Below are positions 35,561-46,524 of a DNA stretch of 64,000 nt, piece after piece. Source of the stretch: Corella eumyota (taxonomy: Eukaryota; Chordata; Ascidiacea; Phlebobranchia; Corellidae). Position numbers and translations under genes: made by a program. The notes below the pieces were generated by a model, which was not told the origin of the DNA, ran no database searches, and saw only the letters and a program-made list of their open reading frames with translations. The stretch is from positions 17,802,501-17,866,500 of the forward strand of contig OY720097.1 in NCBI GenBank assembly GCA_963082875.1, written 5' to 3'. The first letter of the stretch is position 1. Every line of letters begins with the position of its first letter.

Positions 35561-36391
35561 ATGGCCAAGCATCATCCCGATTTAATATTTTGCCGTAAAC
35601 AACCGGGTGTGGGTAAGTTTTATAATTAAATTATTCTTATAAAGTAATTAGGTTAATTTTTAATTATCTTCTTATACGTCTGTACGTAAAGATTTTATCA
35701 GCTTATTGAACTTTTTGTATTTTAAATGTTATAAGTGCGTTATCAATTAGTAGTTGTACATGTATAGGTATCATATAAGTAAACTTATTATTTACACTAA
35801 TATATTTTATTTATTACAGCTATTGGAAGACTGTGCGAAAAATGTAAGATTTATTTTATACTTATGCAAGCAAAAATTTAGTGTTAAACATATTGCTAAA
35901 TGTTAAAACTGCAACAAATTCTATTTCGACATATTTAAGAATTATTATTGTGTATTTATATTTAATAATAAACTTTAGCATTATTTTTAGGTGATGGAAA
36001 ATGTGTTATCTGTGACTCTTATGTAAGACCATGTACATTGGTTAGAATATGTGATGAATGCAACTATGGTTCATATCAGGTATGTTTTGTTAGCTCATTT
36101 TTTAATATCAAGTCAAGCCTTTAATAAATCAAAATTTTATTACAGGGTCGTTGTGTAACTTGCGGGGGTCCTGGAGTATCAGATGCTTATTATTGCAAAG
36201 AATGCACAATACAAGAAAAAGATGTAAAACTTAATATAATACACTTTCTATACAAATATGATTTTGTTAGTTGTTTTTAATTCTTGTTTTTTTATTTTTA
36301 GAGAGATGGTTGCCCAAAAATTGTCAATTTGGGAAGCGCGAAAACAGATTTGTTTTATGAAAGGAAGAAATATGGTTTTAAAAAAAGATGA
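35561..36391 (+). CDS. PHF5A: PHD finger-like 5A, SF3b subunit
   Basis: Five exons (35561-35612, 35820-35843, 35991-36079, 36146-36223, 36302-36391) sum to exactly 110 residues, the length of human PHF5A. The sequence [57 protein letters not shown] and [10 protein letters not shown] is nearly identical to the human protein. Thirteen conserved cysteines in CxxC pairs form the zinc-knot fold. It is a core component of the SF3b complex of the U2 snRNP, helping recognise the branch-point adenosine. The second exon is only 24 nt. Confidence 0.98.
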
Positions 36392-37849
36392 TAAATCTAA
36401 TAAATAAAGATGACAAACAAGTTTTGATGAATATCTGGAAAAAAATATGTTCTCCTGTTTTTCTAGCTGTTTTATTACCATTATTGGAAAAAACATTTTT
36501 TATTACAGTTTACTATTTGTAAAAAAATTGTTTAACTTTACTTATTATTTCTAGTCTATACATGAAACTTATTGAACTAATATTGGTTTAAACTTTTTAT
36601 TAATAGTTTAATAAATTTGTAAATTCATTCGTAAAAGAACCTGTAATTACAATAATTGTTAATTTACGTTTGTAGAGTAATTTACGTTTGTACATAAATT
36701 ATTTGTCTTTTATATTAATAAGGCATTGCGTAACATAATTGTATAATTGCATTTGTGGCGTAAGGAGTTAGCTCTTCACCTAAATTATTGCGGGATTTCA
36801 TGCTATTTTTGTGTTATTTTTAAATAATGCCCACCAAAAAAATTACTCAACTAAACGTATCAATCACATTATGCTTTGGGTTCGATTACCAGTTTTGACA
36901 TCAGTAAGAAACATTGGGTCCTAGCCTTTTAACAACAAATAAGTAAAATAAATAATTTGTGTTGAAATGCAATAATTTAAATGCTTAACTTTAGTTGTCA
37001 ATGTCATAAGATATGTGGAATGGGGAAAACATTTTGTGCCTATCTTCAAACACACGTACCCACATCTTTAACTCGGCCCATCACACTACAAATGGTTAAG
37101 ATGAGGTGCTTATGGAAATTGTGTTTGTCCATACCCACTATTTACTAAGGATGGTATATTTATGTGTTTTTTTTTCAACATTTATTCAGTATTAATATTT
37201 ATTAACTTCATTTAATTTAAATAAATTGTTTTTTTTAAGGAGACCTAATAAAGAAAAGAGAAAGGGTTTTTGTACGTCGTTAAAGATCATCTAAAATTAC
37301 CACAGCCCTTAATATGCTGATTAATTATATCACCTAACTGTATTAAGAACTATGCAAAAATATAAGCCTCCGAAATCACTATAATATTTATAATTATTAT
37401 TGTGTTTGTTCTTATTGTTCTAGTAGCCTTGTAGTGTTTTGGAAACTGTGTGTATACGTGAAGCATTTTTTATAAAATGTAGTTGTGTTTTAACTTGCAC
37501 CATAATCACTTTTACTCCTTTTTTGTATGTTTTGATTAACTTCTCCATGCTTGTTGTTTGTGTTGTTGTCGTGTTTCTACTTTTTTACTTTGTTGCCTTG
37601 CGTGCAATATTGCACCTAATTTCGGTTAGGCGGGTACTTTTGTAAGTTTAGGGGGTAAAGAGGTTCTTCGGGTAGGTACTTTAAATTTTATTGGGTAGCC
37701 CCTTCAATATTTTATACAAAGGTTGGCACTATTTAATATCAATAAAATTAGGATAAATTAAGGGCGTAATAAAGGTCATTTATCGGTTACATTTTTTATC
37801 TTGTTTCTTGAAATCGGTTTGTTAAAATAAAATAGGAAAAAAGAAAATA
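36392..37849. other. Intergenic, PHF5A to IMPA
   Basis: AT-rich; PHF5A polyadenylation signals (AATAAA near 36400) are at the left. No coding, RNA or repeat structure that I can support. Confidence 0.4.
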
Positions 37850-39654
37850 ATGGCGGAACAAAAATTAAATTATGATGAAATATTGGACTTTGGAAAGAAT
37901 TTAGCCAGAACTGTTGGCCAGGTGATTCTTTTGTTGGTAATTTGTTACGTAAATCGACTTTGCTGTGTTTTTATAACTTAAACTTAATTTGTTTAGGAAA
38001 TTAAAGATGCATTTAAACAAAAGAAAAACATTTGTGAAAAAAGTTGTGCTACAGATCTTGTGACAGAAACTGACAAGAAAGTTGAATCTTTGATAATAGC
38101 AGCTATTAAAGAAAGATATCCTTCACATCAGTAATTTATTTTCCAATTTTATATATACACACTTTTTGGAACAGTAACATCCGACATTCAGACATTAAAA
38201 ATATAATTTAAATCAATTAAATCAAGACTTTTTTTTAAATATTTAAAGATTTATTGGTGAAGAATCAGTCGTGGAAGGAATGAATTGTAACCTAACTAAT
38301 GAGCCAACTTGGATTGTGGATCCAGTTGATGGAACAACAAATTTTGTCCATAGGTAATGTTTTTTTTACCAGTATTTAATCCTAAACCGGTAGCAAGGTG
38401 TAGTGGTAAGAACACTTGCTACACCACACATGAGGTCGTGGGTTCGATCCCCAGTGATCTCATGCTGTAGCACCCTTGAGTAAGGCGCTATAAACGGCAT
38501 AAACTCCCGCTGAGTTAGCACTTAATCAGCAGCTTAATTACTGGGCAATTATAATCTATTATATCCCAAACTGCCACAGGCAACTCAAGACTGGGTCGAA
38601 GTAACTGATGTTACTCTATGTTTAAGTCGCACAATCAACTTTCCCACATTGAGGATAAATGTATATATACAAAAAAAAAATTTTGTACTTACAATAGAAA
38701 AGTTCAATATTTTAAGGCAGATTCAAAAAAAATAAGGTGTGATGTTGTACTTGCACATGTTACATTATCAACATACCTAAACAATAAAATCATTCCCAAC
38801 TTTAACCAAAAATTTATTTTAACAAAACAAATAATGTAATTATTATTTTCAGGTTCCCATTTGTAGCTGTTTGTTTAGGATTTTGTGTAAATCAAACCCC
38901 AACCATTGGTGTCGTTTATAATGCAATCTCCGATGAGATGTTTTCAGCTATATCTGGCAAGGGAGCATTTTGTAATGGAATTCCAATTCATGTTTCAACC
39001 ACAATAGGTTAAAAAAATAAATTTAAATAAATATTTTGTGTTTATAAACTTCTTTTATTGAATTTTAGAATTATGTCAAAGTTCAATCTTGTCTGCCTTT
39101 GGATCAAGCCGAAAACCAGAATATGTTGATGCGATTTTGGCAAATATTAGATCTGTTTTAACTTCCCCTGTTCATTCGTAAGTAATTTTTAAGTAATAAG
39201 TATGTGCAGTTTATTTTAATAAATAAATATATTGTTAGCATACAAGGTTTAGGTTCAGCAGCATTAAACATGTGTGCAGTGGCTATGGGCCAAGCAGAAG
39301 CCTTTTATGAGAATGGAATACATTGTTGGGATTATTGTGCTGCTTCAGTTATAGTCCAAGAAGCAGGAGGTGTTAACATTGACACTGGAGGTAAATATAA
39401 AAAATACTCTTTTTATATGCAAAATGTTATCTGTTTTAAAAGTAGGCCACGTTTGTTTAACTAAAGGTTATTTATAACTTTTTTGTTATTGTAATTCTTG
39501 TTTTGAAGGGTTTGTTTATTTGTGTTAAGTTTATTTATTATATTTAGGTGGAAAATTGGATTTAATGGCACGGCAAATTATTGCAGCTTGTAATTCTGAG
39601 GTAGCCAAATCACTAAGTTCCAAGCTTAAACCTGTAAATTTTTCACGTGATTAA
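37850..39654 (+). CDS. IMPA: Inositol monophosphatase
   Basis: Seven exons (37850-37921, 37997-38130, 38249-38353, 38853-39007, 39069-39177, 39239-39390, 39548-39654) sum to 277 residues, equal to human IMPA1. The metal-site motifs are present: [24 protein letters not shown] and [17 protein letters not shown]. The enzyme hydrolyses inositol monophosphates to free inositol using magnesium and is the lithium-sensitive step of the phosphoinositide cycle. The third intron holds a tRNA-derived SINE. Confidence 0.96.
38384..38635 (+). mobile_element. tRNA-derived SINE in an IMPA intron
   Basis: The head resembles a tRNA, with an A-box-like GGTGTAGTGGTAAG and a B box GGTTCGATCCC about 35 nt later. 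A non-tRNA body with CACCCTTGAGTAAGGCGC follows, ending near ATGTTTAAGTCGCAC. The 3' boundary is approximate, and no clear target duplication or tail was seen. Confidence 0.65.
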
Positions 39655-40061
39655 TGCAATTTTTCTATGCAATATTTTAAATATTAATCATTTTATCAAT
39701 TTTTTAATGTTAACTAATAGTACTTAACTAGATATTTTAAGTGTTTATGCTTCACCTCCATTAGAGAAAGTTGCATTTTGCACAATATTTATAATATCCT
39801 ATCAGTGATTTATATGCAGATATTAGGGTACTTAAATTAGGAAGTAAAATTTAATTATGTATATATAAAACATAATAAATAGATATATATTTATATACAT
39901 AATTTGCGATTTTATTTATTCTCTTCCATTATTATTCCACTTTACTACAAAAATAAAACACAGAAGTTCAGAACAATATTTAATGGTTTTAACAAAAATG
40001 CATAAACTAAACTTTGGACATTAGTGTATAAGTGCATGTGCAGGTTTTTTTCAATTTAATA
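39655..40061. other. Convergent intergenic region, IMPA and DUF21-CBS 3' ends
   Basis: AT-rich 3' flanks only, with a TATATA-rich stretch near 39860-39900. Confidence 0.4.
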
Positions 40062-41378
40062 TCAAGGTAACAATGGGGCAGTGTCATCAGCAGTATAATC
40101 TTCATCTATTGATTTTCGGCCACTTTCAGACACTCTTTGTGGCCCAGGTCTGCTTTGTGATAATCTGCTTGCTCTAACTGCAGCTCGGGCCTTTGCTACT
40201 TTAATTTTCTTGCTTACATCAACATACACATCTGTCTCATCCAGTATTTCTTCCTGGATAAGCTCTTCAATAACATCCTCGAGAGTTACAATACCAGTTA
40301 TGTTGTCCCCAGGAATTACTGCAGTTGGTTCAATCGAGTCTAAATCCAAAGGCTCTGGACCTTTTACTACAGCGAATATATGAGATTTTCCGGTTTGAAA
40401 GAAGTTTAATGCATCATATAGGTTCACGTTGGAATAAATTTTAAGCAGTGGTCGACTGTGCGATTTGTAAACTTGTCGAAGTGGTAAATTATCATCAGGA
40501 TCAATTTTTATTAAATTTTTTATCAAGATAATTCCAACAAGGTTTGTTTTATTGCCCTCATATATTGGAACCCTGGAATGACCTTTGGCTAAAATGTTAT
40601 CCATCGTTTCTCTATTCATTACACCATCTATGTTTAGGGCAAACACACTGTTAACTGGAGTACAAACTTCTTGCACTGTTTTATCTCGCAATGTTAAAGC
40701 TCCTTTAATAATAAGTGCTTCATCTGCAGTAAGAGGATCTTCGTTGTCGTCATCTTTGGCTTTGTGGATATCCACTAAAACACTTAATTCCGCTCTTCTA
40801 AAAAATGTTGCATGATCTTTGCCAAGACTCCAATCCAACAGTTTTGACAAAGGCCAAGAAATTGGACAAGTGATAAAAATTAAGAAATATACAAGAGGGG
40901 AAAGTGTAGCACCAATGGCCAGACCAAATCTTGTAAACAAAGCTTGTGGAACTACTTCTCCAAACAGTAACACAGCCGTAACCGAGACAACAATTGCAGT
41001 TACTGGGTCAGATATTTTATCTAAAAACAATGGCATGCTTTCAACTGCAGCTGCATTAGCAAGAAGAAGCGTAACCAATAATAAATGGTGTCGTTTTACC
41101 AATGGTAAAATCTTTTTTGCATACTTTTGTTCCTTAGGCTTTCCACCTGTTGATAACACAGCCAAACTGGTTGAATCTAAAGATAATAGCCCCATAGTTA
41201 ACCCACTCATAACTCCAGCGATAATGATTAAAGCTACATAAATTCCCAGGTAAATCCAAAACAGTTTGTCATGATAGGTTAATATTATTTTTGGTTCATA
41301 GGTTGTTCCATTGCATATGATAGCTCCATCATGTTCAAGTTCACAAGTTATACTTGCCATTTTAATTTGTTTAGACAC
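40062..41378 (-). CDS. DUF21-CBS membrane protein (MAM3/CNNM superfamily), intronless
   Basis: One uninterrupted 438-codon frame. The N-terminal 190 residues form a DUF21/CNNM transmembrane domain: LIIIAGVMSGLTMGLLSLD (TM1 with the re-entrant glycine motif), LLLVTLLLANAAAVESMPLF, AVLLFGEVVPQALFTRFGLA and CPISWPLSKLLDW. A CBS pair follows (KGHSRVPIYEGNKTNLVGII and ITGIVTLEDVIEELIQEEIL), then a short tail ending TAPLLP. The close wording to plant DUF21-CBS proteins, the absence of the cNMP-binding domain of animal CNNMs and the lack of introns are all notable. Members handle magnesium or manganese homeostasis (yeast Mam3). A second methionine seven residues in (MASITC) is an alternative start; the NGT site is near the lumenal N-terminus. 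Confidence 0.93.
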   Translation of the reverse strand: MSKQIKMASITCELEHDGAIICNGTTYEPKIILTYHDKLFWIYLGIYVALIIIAGVMSGLTMGLLSLDSTSLAVLSTGGKPKEQKYAKKILPLVKRHHLLLVTLLLANAAAVESMPLFLDKISDPVTAIVVSVTAVLLFGEVVPQALFTRFGLAIGATLSPLVYFLIFITCPISWPLSKLLDWSLGKDHATFFRRAELSVLVDIHKAKDDDNEDPLTADEALIIKGALTLRDKTVQEVCTPVNSVFALNIDGVMNRETMDNILAKGHSRVPIYEGNKTNLVGIILIKNLIKIDPDDNLPLRQVYKSHSRPLLKIYSNVNLYDALNFFQTGKSHIFAVVKGPEPLDLDSIEPTAVIPGDNITGIVTLEDVIEELIQEEILDETDVYVDVSKKIKVAKARAAVRASRLSQSRPGPQRVSESGRKSIDEDYTADDTAPLLP

Positions 41379-42080
41379 TAAAAATACTTAATTAACACTA
41401 AAATAAAATTGCAGTAACATTATTTAAAAACAATAAAACTCAATTCTATTCTGTTGTACATTACATATGTTTATACCTATATTTTTGTGTAAGTATTGCC
41501 TCTTTAAATGATTATTCCCTCAATATTACATGTGTTAAACTAAGTCAAAAGAGTACAAAACTATTTTAATAAATAAGCAAGTGCCTAACTATTTCCTGAA
41601 CTACGTGTAAAGCACTACTTCCGCTTATACTGTAATTAATGAGTAAGGCAATGGTTAAAAATGGAATCATAGTATCATTAACGTCATATTAAAAAGTTCA
41701 AATTGTCAAGTAATTTCCCATTACTTGCATTCAGTAGTTAAACAAACAAATCCGGAAATAATAACGTGCTTCGGTGGGCGTTTCTGTATTATCAAACCCT
41801 ATTATTCATAACACTACAAAATAATAAGACCTTACGCGATGCCCATTGTCTGTTGACTTACTGTAATAAGGATTATCCGTATCAACATAGAATTGTTTTT
41901 TACACGAGTTGGATATTGAACGAACCTGTAATGATTAAAGTTGTTGTATAGTTGTCTGGGCAGAGAAAATAATTGCGATTGGATGAGCGACCAAACAAGA
42001 TTTTACTAGATCTGATAATTTTACAAAAATAAAGCTTGCACGAAATATTTTACTTCAAAATTGGAAACTTTTAAAAAAAA
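41379..42080. other. DUF21-CBS upstream region, before the tRNA array
   Basis: AT-rich promoter-side sequence. GCGATTGGATGAGCG at about 41968 contains an inverted CCAAT. No coding sequence is supported. Confidence 0.35.
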
Positions 42081-44063
42081 AGACCACAGAGGGACTCGAA
42101 CCCCAATCTTCTGATTCGAAGTCAGACGCAATATCCATTAGGCCATGCGGCCACGATTACGAGAATTGCATGAAACATTTCGATTCAAAATTAGAAACTT
42201 TTGAGAAAAAATTTGACCACAGAGGGACTCGAACCCCCAATCTTCTGATTCGAAGTCAGACGCCATATCCATTAGGCCATGCGTCCGCGATTAACATGCT
42301 GGCATGAAATATTTTGCTCCGAAATTGGAAACTTATTGAGAAAAAAATGACCACAGTGGGACTCGAACCATGAATCTTCTGATTCGATGTCAGACGCCAT
42401 ATCCATTAGGCCATGCGGCCACGAATAAGAGAATTACATGAACTATTTTAATTCAAAATTAGAAACTTCTTAGAAAAAATGACAACAGAGGGACTCGAAC
42501 CCCCAATCTTCTGATTCGAAGTCAGGCGCCATATCCATTAGGCCATGCGGCCGCGAATTAGAGGCTAGCATGAAACATTTCGATTTAAAATTAGAATGAT
42601 TTTTAGAAAAAAAATGACCACAAAGGGACTCGAATCCCCAATCTTCTGATTCGAAGTCAGACGCCATATCCATTAGGCCATGCGGCCACGAATAAGATAA
42701 TTGCATGAACTATTTTGCTTCAAAATTAGAAACTTCTTAGAAAAAATGACCACAGCGGGACTCGAACCCCCAATCTTCTGATTCGAAGTCAGACGCCATA
42801 TCCAATAGGCCATGCGGCTACGATTTACAGAATTGCATGAACTATTTAGCTTCGAAACTAGAAACTTCTTAGAAAAAATGACCATAGAGGCTCTCGAACC
42901 CCCAATCTTCTGTTTCGAAGTCAGACGCCATATCCATTAGGCCATGCGGCCGCGAATTAGAGGCTAGCATGAAACATTTCGATTTAAAATTAGAATGTTT
43001 TTTAGAAAAAAAATGACCACAAAGGGACTCGAACCCCCAATCTTCTGATTCGAAGTCAGACGGCGTATCCATTAGGCCATGCGGCCACGAATAAGAGAAT
43101 TGCATGAACTATTTTGCTTCAAAACTATAAGCTTCTTAGCAAAAATGACCACAGAAGGACTCGAACACCCAATCTTCTGATTCGAAGTCAGACGTCAAAT
43201 CCATTAGGATTTAGAGATTAGCATAAAACATTTCGATTCATAATTAGATTTTTTTTAGAAAAATAATGACCACAGAGGGACTCGAACCCCAATCTTCTGA
43301 TTCGAAGTCAAACGCCATATCCATTAGACCATGCGGCCACGATTACAATGCTGGCATGAAATATTTTGTTCCAAAATTGGAAACTTTTTGAGAAAAAAAT
43401 GACCACAGAGGCTCTCGAACCACCAATCTTCTGTTTCGAAGTCAGAGACCATATCCATTAGGCCATGCGGCCACGAATAAGAGAAATGCATAAACTATTT
43501 AGCTTCAAAACTAGAAACTTCTTAGAAAAAATAGCCACAGAGGGACTCGAACCCCCAATCTTCTGAATCGAAGTCAGACGCCATATCCATTAGGCCAAGC
43601 GGCCACGATTACGAGAATTGCATGAAACATTCCGATTTAAAATTAGAAACTTTTAAGAAAAAAAATGACCACAGAGGGACTCGAACCCCCAATCTTCTGA
43701 TTCGAAGTCAGACGCCATATCCATTAGGCCATGCGGCCACGAATAAGAGAAATGCATAAACTATTTAGCTTCAAAACTAGAAACTTCTTAGAAAAAATAG
43801 CCACAGAGGGACTCGAACCCCCAATCTTCTGAATCGAAGTCAGACGCCATATCCATTAGGCCAAGCGGCCACGATTACGAGAATTGCATGAAACATTCCG
43901 ATTTAAAATTAGAAACTTTTGAGAAAAAAATAGACCACAAAGGGACTCGAACCCCCAATCTTCTGATTCGAAGTCAGACGCCATATCCATTAGGCCATGC
44001 GGCCACGAATAAGAGAATTGCATGAACTATTTAGCTTCAAAACTAGAAACTTCTTAGAAAAAA

Positions 44064-44136
44064 TGACCAAAGAGGGACTCGAACCCCCGATCTTCTGATT
44101 TGAAGTCAGACGCCATATCCATTAGGCCATGCGGCC
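44064..44136 (-). tRNA. tRNA-Arg-like unit with UCA anticodon
   Basis: The same cloverleaf as its neighbours, but the anticodon loop is CTTCAAA, giving UCA (complementary to UGA stop) instead of UCG. It also has a C-U mismatch at 6-67 in the acceptor stem, so it may be a pseudogene. A and B boxes and terminator are present. Confidence 0.6.
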
Positions 44137-44460
44137 GCGAATTAGAGAATTGCATGAAACATTCCGATGTAAAACTAGAAACTTCTTAGAAAAAATGATC
44201 ACAGAGGGAGTCGAACCCCCAATCTTCTGATTCGAAGTCAGACGCCATATCCATTAGGCCATACGGCCGCGAATTAGAGAATTGCATGAAACATTCCGAT
44301 TTAAAATTAGAAACTTTTGAGAAAAAAATGACCACAGAGGGACTCGAACCCCGAATCTTCTGATTCGAAGTCAGACGCCATATCCATTAGGCCATGCGGC
44401 CACGAATAAGAGAATTGCATGAACTATTTAGCTTCAAAACTAGAAACTTCTTAGAAAAAA

Positions 44461-44533
44461 TGACCACAGAGGGACTCGAACCCCCAATCTTCTGATTCGA
44501 AGTCAGACGCCATATCCATTAGGCCATGCGGCC
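44461..44533 (-). tRNA. tRNA-Arg(UCG), majority (U22) class
   Basis: A representative of the commonest class: 73 nt, all stems paired except U13-U22 in the D stem, intact A and B boxes, T6 terminator immediately downstream. Confidence 0.8.
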
Positions 44534-46451
44534 GCGAATTAGAGAATTGCATGAAACATTCCGATTTAAAATTAGAAACTTTTAAGAAAAAAATGACCAC
44601 AGAGGGACTCGATCCCCCAATCTTATGATTCGAAGTCAGACGCCGTTTCCATTAGGCCATGCGTCCACGAATAAGAGAAATGCATGAACTATTTAGCTTC
44701 AAAACTATAAACTTCTTTAAAAAAAATGACCACAGAAGGACTCGAACCCCCAATCTTCTGATTCGAAGTCAGACGCCTTATCCATTAGCCCATGCGGCCA
44801 CGAACAAGAAAATTGCATGAACTATTTTGCTTCAAAACTATAAACTTCTTTAAAAAAAAATGACCACAGAGGGACTCGAACCCCAATCTTCTGATTCGAA
44901 GTCAGACGCCTTATCCAATAGGCCATGCGGCCACGAATACAATGCTGGCATGAAATATTTTGCTCCAAACTTGGAAACTTTTTGAGATAAAAATGACCAC
45001 GGAGGGACTCGAACCATCAATCTTCTGATTCGAAGTCAGACGCCATATCCATTAGGCCATGCGGCCACGAATAAGAGAATTACATGAAACATTCCGATTT
45101 AAAACTAGAAACTTCTTAGAAAAAATGACCACAGAGGGACTCGAACCCCCAATCTTCTGATTCGAAGTCAGACGCCATATCCATTAGGCCATGCGGCCGC
45201 GAATTAGAGAATTGCATGAAACATTCCGATTTAAAATTAGAAACTTTTGAGAAAAAAATTGTCCACAGAGGGACTCGAACCCCCAATCTTCTGATTCGAA
45301 GTCAGACGCCATATCCATTAGGCCATACGGCCACGATTAAGAGAATTGCATGAACTATTTAGCTTCAAAACTAGAAACTTCTTAGAAAAAATGACCACAG
45401 AGGGACTCGAACCCCCAATCTTCTGATTCGAAGTCAGACGCCATATCCATTAGGCCATGCGGCCGCGAATTAGAGAATTGCATGAAACATTCCGATTTAA
45501 AATTAGAAACTTTTGAGAAAAAAATGACCACAGAGGGACTCGAACCCCCAATTTTCTGATTCGAAGTCAGACGCCGTATCCATTAGGACATGCGACCACG
45601 AATAAGAGAATTACATGAACTATTTAGCTTCAAAACTAGAAACTTCTTAGAAAAAATGACCACAGAGGGACTCGAACCCCCAATCTTCTGATTCGAAGTC
45701 AGACACCATATCCATTAGGCCATGCGGCCGCGAATTAGAGAATTGCATGAAACATTCCGATTTAAAACTAGAAACTTCTTAGAAAAAATGACCACAGAGG
45801 GACTCGAACCCCCAAGCTTCTGATTCGAAGTCAGACGCCATATCCATTAGGCCATGCGGCCGCGAATTAGAGAATTGCATGAAACATTCCGATTTAAAAT
45901 TAGAAACTTTTGAGAAAAAAATTGTCCACAGAGGGACTCGAACCCCAATCTTCTGATTCGAAGTCAGACGCCATATCCATTAGGCCATGCGGCCACGATT
46001 AAGAGAATTGCATGAACTATTTAGCTTCAAAACTAGAAACTTCTTAGAAAAAATGACCACAGAGGGACTCGAACCCCCAATCTTCTGATTCGAAGTCAGA
46101 CGCCATATCCATTAGGCCATGCGGCCACGAATAAGAGAATTGCATGAACTATTTAGCTTCAAAACTAGAAACTTCTTAGAAAAAATGACCACAGAGGGAC
46201 TCGAACCCCCAATCTTCTGATTCGAAGTCAGACGCCATATCCATTAGGCCATGCGGCCGCGAATTAGAGAATTGCATGAAACATTCCGATTTAAAATTAG
46301 AAACTTTTAAGAAAAAAATGACCACAGAGGGACTCGATCCCCCAATCTTATGATTCGAAGTCAGACGCCGTTTCCATTAGGCCATGCGGCCACGAATAAG
46401 AGAAATGCATGAACTATTTAGCTTCAAAACTATAAACTTCTTTAAAAAAAA

Positions 46452-46524
46452 TGACCACAGAAGGACTCGAACCCCCAATCTTCTGATTCGAAGTCAGACG
46501 CCTTATCCATTAGGCCATGCGGCC
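46452..46524 (-). tRNA. tRNA-Arg(UCG), A22 class
   Basis: D stem GCCT/AGGC fully paired. The T stem has two G-U pairs (CCTTC). Terminator T7. Confidence 0.8.

Noticed and set aside
40585-41241. Plus-strand frames opposite the DUF21-CBS gene
   Set aside because: Antisense shadows; the minus-strand frame has clear domain motifs.
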